A model generated the notes under the pieces. The model did not search any database. It saw only the letters and a program-made list of their open reading frames with translations, and was not told where the DNA came from. Position numbers and translations under genes: made by a program. Shown here piece by piece: positions 31,405 through 41,492 of a stretch of 64,000 nucleotides of DNA. Source of the stretch: Paractinoplanes lichenicola (lineage in GTDB: Bacteria; Actinomycetota; Actinomycetes; Mycobacteriales; Micromonosporaceae); contig NZ_JAENHO010000008.1 in the NCBI RefSeq assembly GCF_016785085.1, forward strand, positions 434,001 through 498,000, given 5' to 3'. Within the stretch, counting starts at the first letter, position 1, and each line of letters starts with the position of its first letter.

Positions 31405-32994
31405 TCATTCGGGGACCGCAGGGGACAGGCGGGACGCCTGGTCGATCGGGGCCGGGCGTAGCAGGCGGGTGCAGACGACGGCTGCGGCCAGCATGGCGAT
31501 CGAGAGGATCCAGGCGGTGGTTTGCGGGCCGGCTGAGGCCAGCAGGTAGCCGCCGAGGACGGCGCCGATCGGGACTGCGCCGTCGGTGATGACTGAGGCT
31601 GCGCTGACTATGCGGCCCAGGGCCGAGTCGGGGACGGCTCGGGCGCGGGTCACGGTCAGGGTTACGGCGACTACCGTTCCGACCGCGCCGACGCCGGCCC
31701 AGGCGATCACTAGGACGACCGGGTGGGTGCTGACCGCGATCATCGCCAGCATCACCGTCCACGCCCACACACAACCCAGGAACAGCGCGCGGGGGGAGAA
31801 GCGGCGTTCCAGGCGAGGAGCGGCGAACGAGCCGAGGATGCCACCTACGCCGGCTGCGGCCAGGATCGCGCCCACTGTCCAGGCCGGACGGTCTTCCCGG
31901 GTGCCGACGACCAGGATCATCAGGATTACGCACTGGAACAGGATGTTGGTGAAGCCGGTGACGATCGTGGTCAGCCGCAGGTAAGGGATGCGCCACATCC
32001 AGACGAGACCCTCGCCCATCCGCCGCCAGAAACGAGAGGTTTCCGGCATCACGCCGTCGACGGAGGGGGTGGTGGGCGCGGTGGGTGGAGGAGCGGCGAC
32101 GGAGGGGGAGGTGGGCGCGGTGGGTGGAGGAGCGGCGAAGGAGGGGGTGGTGGGCGCGGTGGGAGGGGGAGCGGCGAAGGACGAGGAGGCGGGAGCGGCC
32201 GGCGGGGGAGCGGCGGAGGCGGGAACGGCGGCGGGCGCGGATGCGGCGGCTGAAGCGGCGCGTGCGGGAGTGGTGGGAGACGCAGGGACGGCGGGGGCGA
32301 AAGCGGCGGGCTGGGAACTCGTGGAGGACACGGAGGCGGGCGCGGCGGTGGGGGAGGACGCAGAGGCAGGAACGGCGGAGGAAGTGTCTGCGGCGGGGGA
32401 GACGGGTGTGGGCGGCCGCGGGTCGAAGAGTTTGCGGGGCATGAAGGCGAGCGTCCACAGGCAGAAGACGTACGAGAAGGCGTTGAAAAGGAACGGCGCC
32501 CAGCGCGACAGGTCGAAGAGCGCACCCCCGACCGCGCGCCCCGCCAGGTTGGCGATTGGTTGTTCGGCCTCGAGGAACGAGAAGGCGACCGTACGTTCCC
32601 GCTCGTCGACCACGTCGCGGACCGCGCCTACCTCGGCGATGCCGAAGACGACGAACGCGGAGCCCTCGACGACCGCCGCCGCGATCAGGATGACTGCCAG
32701 GCCGCGCAGGTCGAGGGCCGATGCCAGCAGCACGGCGAGTGTGGCGACCAGGCCGACCGCCTGCGCCACCAGCATCAGCAGCCGCCGGTTGACCGTGTCG
32801 GCGATCAGACCGGCCGGCACCTGCAGGATCAGCGTGGGGATGGTGGCCGCGAACGCTATCCAGCCGGCCAGTTCGGGCGAGTCGAAGAGGGCCAGCGCGA
32901 GCAGCGGATAGGCGATGCGGACGCCCGCCGTGCCGACCAGCGACAGGGCGTTGCCGCTCCACAGCGCCAGGAACCGCCGATTGTGCAGGATCAC
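31405..32994 (-). CDS. MFS transporter with an Ala/Pro-rich central loop, coupled to the HEXXH gene
   Basis: 529 aa. The GTG at 32994 sits in a GTGA overlap with the stop of the HEXXH gene, so translation is coupled; the longer open frame from 33138 is a shadow of that gene. It starts ILHNRRFLALWSGNALSLVGTAGVRIAYPLL, a DHA3/MFS_3 exporter pattern, with AGLIADTVNRRLL between helices 2 and 3 and FLFNAFSYVFCLWTLAFMPR before the loop. The centre (about residues 193-315) is a hydrophilic insert of Ala, Pro, Ser and Thr with AAPPPTAPT repeats; normal helices resume at WIWRIPYL-like sequence (LVWMWRIPYLRLTTIVTGFT). It could export the matured FxsA peptide; this is inference. Confidence 0.87.
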   Translation of the reverse strand: MILHNRRFLALWSGNALSLVGTAGVRIAYPLLALALFDSPELAGWIAFAATIPTLILQVPAGLIADTVNRRLLMLVAQAVGLVATLAVLLASALDLRGLAVILIAAAVVEGSAFVVFGIAEVGAVRDVVDERERTVAFSFLEAEQPIANLAGRAVGGALFDLSRWAPFLFNAFSYVFCLWTLAFMPRKLFDPRPPTPVSPAADTSSAVPASASSPTAAPASVSSTSSQPAAFAPAVPASPTTPARAASAAASAPAAVPASAAPPPAAPASSSFAAPPPTAPTTPSFAAPPPTAPTSPSVAAPPPTAPTTPSVDGVMPETSRFWRRMGEGLVWMWRIPYLRLTTIVTGFTNILFQCVILMILVVGTREDRPAWTVGAILAAAGVGGILGSFAAPRLERRFSPRALFLGCVWAWTVMLAMIAVSTHPVVLVIAWAGVGAVGTVVAVTLTVTRARAVPDSALGRIVSAASVITDGAVPIGAVLGGYLLASAGPQTTAWILSIAMLAAAVVCTRLLRPAPIDQASRLSPAVPE

Positions 32995-34655
32995 GACGAC
33001 AGCCACGCGGTGAGCTGGACGATGTCGGACGAAGGGGCAGCCGCGTGAACCGCCGCCACTACTTCGGGCCGGCGGAACAGGGCCGACACCGACGCCTCCT
33101 CGGTCAGGTGCCGCAGGCTGAGCGCGAGCCCGGCCCACGACTCGGGGCTGTCGAGCTCCGCCGGATAAAGGCCGACCTCGGCTGTGTAGAGGGCCAGGGC
33201 CCGCTCGTAGTCGCCCTCCAGGTAGGCGAGGTCGGAGGCGGGCGCGTCACCGGCGGAGATGCCCATCTTGAGCAGGCCGACCGGCAGCCGGGAACGCGCC
33301 GGCCGGACCGGAGACGCGACAACGCTCGAGACGGGCAGCTCGCCCGGGGCCGCCCCGGCCTGCCACCGCGAGACCAGGTCGGTGACGTCGACGGTCATGT
33401 TGCGCACCCGCCACGCCACCAGGTGACCGGCTGACGCCTCGCGGGCCAGCGATTCCAGCCGGGCGGGCACGGTCTCGCCCGACCAGCGGGCGGCCGAAGC
33501 GTTCATCTCCTCGACGAACGCCGTGCCGGCCTCGGTCAGCAGCGGCGACGCCCCGGCCACGAGCAGCGCCTGCCGCACCTGGGTGCGCCACCTCGCGAAC
33601 TCGACCTCTGCCTTCGACGACGACGTCCGGAAAACGCGCCAGAAGTCCGTCACACCCAGGTGCGCGTAAATGCCCTGCAACAATCCGGACAACGGCCGCG
33701 GGTCGTCGCGCCACGGGGCGTACAGGTCCTTGACGACCGACGGTTTCTGCAGCTCGACCTGGTCGGTCAGCGCGGCCAGCTTGGCGTGCTGGCATTCGTG
33801 GATCAGGGTGAGCGCGAACTGGTGCGGCCCGCCCGCGGCGCTCATGTGCACACCCCCGTACGCGTGCAGTGAGGTGTTGCTGACCCCGTTGGCGATCGGC
33901 TCCGCGGTCAGTGGCACGACCGACCGCAGCACCTCGTCGATCCCGGCCGAATACTCCTCGTACCGCTGCCGCAGGATCTCGAGCGCGCCGTGGAAGTGCC
34001 GGGACCACGCCGCCGCCTGGGTCGCCGTCAGTCGCGGGGGCGGGGTCGTCAGTTGCGCCTTCGTGTACGGGTCGGACAGGTCGCGAAACGGGTCGAGGTC
34101 GTCGAGGTAGACCGCGCGCAGGGTCGAATACGTCGTGCCCAGCTTGCGCAGCGGCAGCCACCGCTCGTCGCCCTCGCTCCCCAGGTCGAGCAGCTCGATC
34201 CGGGTGTCCTCGCGGCTGATCTCGACGCGGCCGGGCGCGACGGTCACGACCGCCGTCCCGTGCGTGCCGGGCGGCGCGAGCCGGGCCAGCCCGAGCCCCG
34301 GCAGCATGATCGCGCCGTCGCGCACGACCACCTCGTGGCGGCCCGCCCGGCCCGACGTGATCGCGTGCGCGGCCACCAGCCAGCCCGGATAGCCGAGGTC
34401 GGCCCAGATCGGCACCGGGTCGTCGGCCGGATGGGCCAGCCGCCGGATGCAGTGGACCAGCCAGGCGCCGACATTCGGATAGTCGAGAAGTTCGTGCGGA
34501 AGGTCCGGAATGTCGGCGGACGGGGCGTCGTTGCGCAGCATCCGCAGCAGCACCGACCGCTTGCGCCGCTGCCCGGTGATCAGCGCGGCCAGGCTGTCCG
34601 GCGTGCCGAAGCCCGTGCCGATGTCGCGGGCCAGGGTCTCGGGGTCAATGTCCAC
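32991..34655 (-). CDS. HEXXH-motif protein of FxsA/FxsB loci (putative peptide-processing metalloprotein)
   Basis: 554 aa. GTG at 34655 with GAGGAGG 8 nt upstream, lying 12 nt after the FxsB stop. The zinc-protease-like motif LIHECQHAKLAAL places H286-E287-C288-Q289-H290. Around it GGPHQFALTLIHECQH and YAPWRDDPRPLSGLLQGIYAHLGV are characteristic of the HEXXH protein that accompanies FxSxx-COOH peptides and their radical SAM maturase. The role proposed for the family is peptide modification or cleavage, not demonstrated here. The N-terminal part (VGAWLVHCIRRLAHPADDP) and the helical C-terminus (LAYLEGDYERALALYTAEVG, TPR-like) are unassigned. It is cotranscribed with fxsB and the MFS gene. Confidence 0.9.
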   Translation of the reverse strand: MDIDPETLARDIGTGFGTPDSLAALITGQRRKRSVLLRMLRNDAPSADIPDLPHELLDYPNVGAWLVHCIRRLAHPADDPVPIWADLGYPGWLVAAHAITSGRAGRHEVVVRDGAIMLPGLGLARLAPPGTHGTAVVTVAPGRVEISREDTRIELLDLGSEGDERWLPLRKLGTTYSTLRAVYLDDLDPFRDLSDPYTKAQLTTPPPRLTATQAAAWSRHFHGALEILRQRYEEYSAGIDEVLRSVVPLTAEPIANGVSNTSLHAYGGVHMSAAGGPHQFALTLIHECQHAKLAALTDQVELQKPSVVKDLYAPWRDDPRPLSGLLQGIYAHLGVTDFWRVFRTSSSKAEVEFARWRTQVRQALLVAGASPLLTEAGTAFVEEMNASAARWSGETVPARLESLAREASAGHLVAWRVRNMTVDVTDLVSRWQAGAAPGELPVSSVVASPVRPARSRLPVGLLKMGISAGDAPASDLAYLEGDYERALALYTAEVGLYPAELDSPESWAGLALSLRHLTEEASVSALFRRPEVVAAVHAAAPSSDIVQLTAWLSS

Positions 34656-34667
34656 CGGTCGGCCTCC

Positions 34668-35867
34668 TCACGCGGATCCGGCCGGGCGACGATCCGGCTG
34701 GATTTTGGCCAGCTCACCCGACACCCGCGCCCGGACGTGGTTGATCAGGAAGGTCAGGTCGGGGCAGTAGACCGACGGGTTGAGGAAGCCCGAGCCCGCC
34801 CGGAACCGGTGGGTGTAGTTGCCGCCGCCGCAGATCTCGTGGATCGAGCAGGCCCGGCACGTCGCGCACAGGGCCTTCTTGCCGAGCTGCCGGGCCACGA
34901 TCTGCGGCTCGAGCACCGCGGCGTCGAACGGGTTGCCGCCGCCCGCCGGGCGCATCCGGGTGGCACCGGCGAACGCGGTCTTCAGCGTGTCGACCTGCTC
35001 GATCGTGCCGTCGGTCTCGATCACGGCGACCCGGATCGGCAGCAGCCCGACCGATTCCGACGTGCCGCGGCCGCCCAGGATCAGCGCGAGGATGTCGTCG
35101 AACAGCCGCACGCCCGTCTCGCGGACCGGCGCGTCGAACCACCGGTCGAAGATCAAGGACAGCCATTCCCCGTACGCCGGAGGCCCGCCCTCGGCGCGTC
35201 CGGGCGGCGGTGTCGTCCAGTTGCCGTGCGGCAGCAGGAAGTCGACGGTCGGCGGCCCGAGTTCGACGAGGGCCTCGTACGTGGTGATCGGGTCGTTCGC
35301 GAGGTCCACCGTGCACAGCAGACCGGCGTACAGGTGGGGGTGTGCTCGCAGGACCCGCAGCCCGCGCACGACCTCGGCGTGGCTGCCCCGGCCGTCCCGG
35401 AATCGCCGGTGCCGATCGTGCCCGGCCTCGTCGCCGTCGACGCTCACGGCCACCCGGATCTGCCGGCGGTCGCAGACCTCGGCCACCCGCTCGTCGAACA
35501 GCAAACCGTTGGTCTGCATGCCCAGGCGCAGCCGGCGGCCGGGCCCGACGACGCTCGTGGCCAGGGCGGCCAGCCGGTCGAGATGATCGGCCCCGGCCAG
35601 CAGCGGCTCGCCGCCGTGGAAGACCAGGCTGACCGACTCACCGGCGTGCTCGGCGATCTGGCGGCAGGCCGTCGCGAACACGGCCTCGCTCATCACCCGC
35701 GGCTGGTCGCGCCAGCCCTGGTCGGCCGACTCGTAGACGTAGCAGTAGCCGCAGGCCAGGTTGCACCGGCTGTGGATCTTGACGATGAACTGGTTGAAGT
35801 TCTTGGGCGCCCAGCCGTGGGCGGTCAGCGCCGTCACGTCGAGGTCGTCGGGCCAGGACACGTCCAT
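34668..35867 (-). CDS. fxsB: FxsB-type radical SAM/SPASM cyclophane-forming peptide maturase
   Basis: 399 aa from ATG 35867. Near the N-terminus C35-x3-C39-x2-C42 (HSRCNLACGYCYVYE) binds the radical SAM cluster; SLVFHGGEPLLAG carries the GGEP motif. The SPASM region has C334, C337, C340, C346 and C368 (LCATCRACSIHEICGGGNY and SVYCPDL) for auxiliary clusters. The family installs carbon-carbon or carbon-nitrogen links between an aromatic residue and a residue two positions later in FxsA peptides (three-residue cyclophanes, triceptides). It starts 22 nt after the precursor stop and is followed by the HEXXH gene. The length is normal for FxsB without an extra HEXXH domain, which here is separate. 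Confidence 0.93.
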   Translation of the reverse strand: MDVSWPDDLDVTALTAHGWAPKNFNQFIVKIHSRCNLACGYCYVYESADQGWRDQPRVMSEAVFATACRQIAEHAGESVSLVFHGGEPLLAGADHLDRLAALATSVVGPGRRLRLGMQTNGLLFDERVAEVCDRRQIRVAVSVDGDEAGHDRHRRFRDGRGSHAEVVRGLRVLRAHPHLYAGLLCTVDLANDPITTYEALVELGPPTVDFLLPHGNWTTPPPGRAEGGPPAYGEWLSLIFDRWFDAPVRETGVRLFDDILALILGGRGTSESVGLLPIRVAVIETDGTIEQVDTLKTAFAGATRMRPAGGGNPFDAAVLEPQIVARQLGKKALCATCRACSIHEICGGGNYTHRFRAGSGFLNPSVYCPDLTFLINHVRARVSGELAKIQPDRRPAGSA

Positions 35868-35889
35868 CAGCCGGCCGCCGCCCGGATGG

Positions 35890-36051
35890 CTAGAGGTCGG
35901 CGTCTACGAAAGAGTTGAATCCACCTGGGCCCTCCAGGGCCTCGGGGGAGTAGACGCGCTCGATCGCCGCGCGCAGGGCCGGGCTCAGCTCGTTCAGCAG
36001 GTCGTCGTCGACGTCGCGCAGGTCGACGCGCTCGGGTTCCTGAGCTTCCAT
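35890..36051 (-). CDS. fxsA: FxsA-type RiPP precursor peptide, 53 aa
   Basis: Too short for routine ORF calling, found by reading upstream of fxsB. Two ATGs at 36054 and 36051 follow GGAGG (36057-36061); 36051 has the better 6-nt spacing. The leader contains VDLRDVDDDLLNELSPALRA then AIERVY, an acidic, helical sequence of the FxsA kind with the VDLR element. The core is GGFNSFVDADL with the stop TAG at 35890-35892. FNS matches the F-x-S target of FxsB, but canonical FxsA ends two residues after Ser, whereas here six residues (FVDADL) follow, containing a second aromatic triplet, F-V-D. Position next to FxsB and a HEXXH protein supports the call strongly. Product and bioactivity unknown. Confidence 0.85.
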   Translation of the reverse strand: MEAQEPERVDLRDVDDDLLNELSPALRAAIERVYSPEALEGPGGFNSFVDADL

Positions 36052-36133
36052 CATCTGCCTCCGATCGCCCCGGACCCGCCGCCCGGCGGGCCGAAAGGAG
36101 TTCCCTGAACCTATTGACCAACTTCTCAGGGTT

Positions 36134-36167
36134 GAACCCGCCTGTCCGATTAGCGACAGACGGGTTC
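36134..36167. terminator. Hairpin terminator between glgB and the fxs locus
   Basis: GAACCCG plus CTGTC (36134-36146) pairs with GACAG plus CGGGTTC (36155-36167), with one C-A mismatch and an 8-nt loop. It ends 23 nt from the glgB stop and so terminates the glg operon before the fxsA promoter, which should lie in 36052-36133. Confidence 0.7.
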
Positions 36168-36189
36168 TCTCAGGGCGACGGGTGTTGTA

Positions 36190-38340
<2,151 letters not shown>

Positions 38341-38368
38341 GAGGGGAGTCTCCTTCTGCAGTGGTGGG

Positions 38369-39679
38369 TCAGCCGACGAGCCGGGCGATGGACCGCAGCG
38401 GGATCCGCAGCCATCCGGGCCGGTGCCGGGATTCGTACGCGGCCTCGTAGACCGCCTTGTCCAGCTCGTACGCCGCGAGCAGCGCACCCTGCTCGCGCGG
38501 GTCGGCGCCGGCCACGTTCGCGTAGCCGTCGCAGAACGCCGACCGGTTGCGGTCGACCCATTCGCGGGCCCGCGCGGCCAGGTGCTCGTCGTCGTCCTGG
38601 TCGACCAGCAGCTGATAGGCCGCGTATTCATAGGAGCGCAGCACGCCGGCCACGTCCCGCAGCGGCGAGTCGGGCAGCCGGCGCTCGTCGAGCGGGGCAC
38701 CGGGCTCGCCCTCGAAGTCGATCAGCAGCCACGCCTCGGGCACCCGCAGCACCTGGCCCAGGTGCAGGTCGCCGTGCACGCGCTGCACCTCGACGGGTTC
38801 GCTGGTCAGCGCGCGGAACTGGGCCTCGATCGTCGGCACGTACTGCTGGATCTCGGCGACCGCCTGGGCCGCCTCGCGCAGCCGGGCCAGCATGGCGTCG
38901 ACCGGGAAGGTGGCCGGGCCGGAGCCCAGCGCCGCGGCCAGGTCGGCGTGCACCGACGCGACCGCCTCGCCCAGCCTGTACGACTCGCCCTGGAAGTCGC
39001 CGCCCACCTCGTCGGCGCCGAACTCGGCGTCGGCGAACAGGTCGCGCGCCGAGGCCGTGGCCATCGCCCAGCCCTCGGCCGAGTTCGCCGCGTACTGCGT
39101 CACCATGCCCAGTGGGCACGGCTCGCCGCTCTCGGTGGTCTCGAACGAGCCCAGCAGCCGGGCCACGTGCGGGTTGTCGCGCCGGCCGAGCACCCGGTTG
39201 AGCTCGATGTCGGGGTTGATGCCGGCCGAGACCCGGCGGAACACCTTGAGGATGGCGTCCTGCTCGAAGATCACGCTGGTGTTGCTCTGCTCGGCGTCGA
39301 AAACCCGCGGCCACAGGTCGACCGGGAACTCGGCGCCGGGCTCGGGCTCGAAGATGACGTCACCGACCGTGCCGCCGGCCGCGATCAGCGCGAGCAGCTT
39401 GCGCGCGGCGGCGGTGTCGTAGAGCGCGTCGTACCCGATCCGGTCGCCGTCGGTGCCGATCGTCGCCACCTCGCTGTACTCGATGATCGGGCCGGTTCCC
39501 CAGGCCACGACGATCTGGTACCGCTCGGAGCTGCCGTCGGTGTACTCGACGTCGACGAGCACCAGGTCGAGGTTGTCGGCCAGCGTCGTCGTCGACGCCT
39601 CCTTGACCGACGACAGGGTGCGGGAACGTCCGGCGTACCACCGCTGCTGCGGCAGCCATTCGGCGAAAGGCAACGTCAT
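38369..39679 (-). CDS. mak: Maltokinase (maltose-1-phosphate producing)
   Basis: 436 aa. The ATG at 39679 overlaps the treS stop (ATGA), with GAGGAG upstream. The N-terminal cap begins [20 protein letters not shown], typical of Mak/Pep2. The aminoglycoside-phosphotransferase-like kinase core has [16 protein letters not shown] (catalytic Asp) and [18 protein letters not shown] (metal-binding Asp). It phosphorylates maltose, made by TreS, to maltose 1-phosphate for GlgE. In many actinobacteria TreS and Mak are fused or complexed; here they are separate but translationally coupled. Confidence 0.95.
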   Translation of the reverse strand: MTLPFAEWLPQQRWYAGRSRTLSSVKEASTTTLADNLDLVLVDVEYTDGSSERYQIVVAWGTGPIIEYSEVATIGTDGDRIGYDALYDTAAARKLLALIAAGGTVGDVIFEPEPGAEFPVDLWPRVFDAEQSNTSVIFEQDAILKVFRRVSAGINPDIELNRVLGRRDNPHVARLLGSFETTESGEPCPLGMVTQYAANSAEGWAMATASARDLFADAEFGADEVGGDFQGESYRLGEAVASVHADLAAALGSGPATFPVDAMLARLREAAQAVAEIQQYVPTIEAQFRALTSEPVEVQRVHGDLHLGQVLRVPEAWLLIDFEGEPGAPLDERRLPDSPLRDVAGVLRSYEYAAYQLLVDQDDDEHLAARAREWVDRNRSAFCDGYANVAGADPREQGALLAAYELDKAVYEAAYESRHRPGWLRIPLRSIARLVG

Positions 39680-41454
39680 TGCTTCTCCTCGGACCCACAC
39701 AGCTGGAACCAGTAGAAGCCGTGCCCGGGGAGGGTCAGAAGGTACGGCAGCTGGCCGATACGCGGGAAGTTCACGTGCCCGGTCAGCTCGACCGGCGTGT
39801 ATCCGTTCCAGTGCTGCAGGTTCAGCTCGATCGGTTGCGGGAAGCGCGACAGGTTGTTGACGCAGAGCACGACGTCGTCGCCGTCCTCGCGCAGGTACGC
39901 CAGCACCGACGGGTTCGATCCGCCCAGTTCGCGGAAGGTTCCGACGGCGAACGCTTCGTGGCGGCGTCGCACCGCAAGCATGGTACGCGTCCAGTTGAGC
40001 AGGGACGTGGAACTGTCCCGCTGGGCCTCGACGTTGACCGCCTGATAGCCGTACACCGGGTCCTGGTTGGCCGGCAGATAGAGCCGGCCCGGATGCGCCG
40101 TGGAGAACCCGGCGTTGCGGTCGGGCGTCCACTGCATCGGCGTGCGGACGCCGTCGCGGTCACCGAGCCAGATGTTGTCGCCCATGCCGATCTCGTCGCC
40201 GTAATACAGCACCGGCGAGCCCGGCAGCGACAGCAGCAGCGCGGTGAACAGCTCCATCTGGTTGCGGTCGTTCTCGAGCAGCGGGGCCAGGCGGCGGCGG
40301 ATGCCGACGTTGGCCTTCATCCGCGGGTCCTTGGCGTACTCGCCGTACATGTAGTCGCGCTCTTCGTCGGTCACCATCTCGAGCGTCAGCTCGTCGTGGT
40401 TGCGCAGGAAGATGCCCCACTGGCAGTTGTCGGGGATGGCCGGCGTCTGGGCCAGGATCTCCGAGATCGGGAAGCGGGACTCGCGCCGGACCGCCATGAA
40501 GATGCGCGGCATCAGCGGGAAGTGGAACGCCATGTGGCACTCGTCGCCGCCGGCCTTCGAGTCGCCGAAATACTCGACCACGTCGGCCGGCCACTGGTTG
40601 GCCTCGGCCAGCAGCACCCGGCCCGGGAACTCGTCGTCGATCACCTTGCGGCAGTGCTTGAGGAAGGCGTGCGTCTCGGGCAGATTCTCGCCGTTGGTGC
40701 CCTCGCGCTCGAACAGGTAAGGCACGGCGTCGAGCCGGAAGCCGTCGATGCCCAGGTCGAGCCAGAAGCGCAGGACGTCGAGCATCGCCTCCTGCACGGC
40801 CGGGTTGTCGTAGTTGAGGTCGGGCTGGTGCGAGAAGAACCGGTGCCAGAAGAACTGCCGCCGCACCGGGTCGAACGTCCAGTTCGACTCCTCGGTGTCG
40901 ACGAAGATGACCCGCGCGTCCTGATACTTGTCGGAGGTGTCGCTCCAGACATAGAAGTCGCCGTACGGCCCGTCGGGGTCACGCCGCGACTCCTGGAACC
41001 ACATGTGCTGGTCGGAGGTGTGGTTCATGACCAGGTCGGTGATGACCCGGATGCCGCGCTTGTGTGCCGCGTCGAGCAGCGCCACAAAATCCTCGACCGT
41101 GCCGAACTCGGGCAGCACCTGATAGAAGTCGCTGATATCGTAGCCGCCGTCGCGCAGCGGCGACTGATAAAACGGCGGCAGCCAGAGGCAGTCGACGCCG
41201 AGCCACTGCAGGTAGTCGAGCCGCTCGATCAGGCCGCGGAGGTCACCCGAGCCGTCCGAGCTCGAGTCGTAGAAAGCCCGGACCAGCACCTCGTAGAAGA
41301 CGGCACGCTGGAACCACGTCCGGTCGGCCGGTAGCGCCCGGGCGTGCTCGAAGTCGTCGGCCGTGGGGTGTTCCACCACCCCGTCTTCGACGTGGCTGCC
41401 CTCGGTCGGATCATGGTCTGCCACCACGAGGTCGAGATCGTCTTTCTGGTCCAT
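39676..41454 (-). CDS. treS: Trehalose synthase (maltose alpha-D-glucosyltransferase)
   Basis: 592 aa from ATG 41454; an in-frame GTG four codons upstream (41466) is an equal alternative. GH13 family: [56 protein letters not shown], the nucleophile Asp in [16 protein letters not shown], the acid/base Glu in [18 protein letters not shown], and [13 protein letters not shown]. It interconverts trehalose and maltose, feeding Mak. Length is normal for a stand-alone TreS. The gene is 38 nt after glgE. Confidence 0.96.
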   Translation of the reverse strand: MDQKDDLDLVVADHDPTEGSHVEDGVVEHPTADDFEHARALPADRTWFQRAVFYEVLVRAFYDSSSDGSGDLRGLIERLDYLQWLGVDCLWLPPFYQSPLRDGGYDISDFYQVLPEFGTVEDFVALLDAAHKRGIRVITDLVMNHTSDQHMWFQESRRDPDGPYGDFYVWSDTSDKYQDARVIFVDTEESNWTFDPVRRQFFWHRFFSHQPDLNYDNPAVQEAMLDVLRFWLDLGIDGFRLDAVPYLFEREGTNGENLPETHAFLKHCRKVIDDEFPGRVLLAEANQWPADVVEYFGDSKAGGDECHMAFHFPLMPRIFMAVRRESRFPISEILAQTPAIPDNCQWGIFLRNHDELTLEMVTDEERDYMYGEYAKDPRMKANVGIRRRLAPLLENDRNQMELFTALLLSLPGSPVLYYGDEIGMGDNIWLGDRDGVRTPMQWTPDRNAGFSTAHPGRLYLPANQDPVYGYQAVNVEAQRDSSTSLLNWTRTMLAVRRRHEAFAVGTFRELGGSNPSVLAYLREDGDDVVLCVNNLSRFPQPIELNLQHWNGYTPVELTGHVNFPRIGQLPYLLTLPGHGFYWFQLCGSEEKQ

Positions 41455-41492
41455 CAGGTTCCCCACCTACCCACCCGCAGGTACTTGAATCT

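Noticed and set aside
32995-33138. N-terminal extension of the fxs-locus MFS protein
   Set aside because: Shadow of the HEXXH gene's 3' end; the coupled GTG at 32994 is the natural start.
35867-36121. 84-aa minus-strand frame over the fxsA region
   Set aside because: Arg/Pro-rich shadow in a different frame from the 53-aa FxsA precursor, which has the proper ribosome-binding site and core motif.
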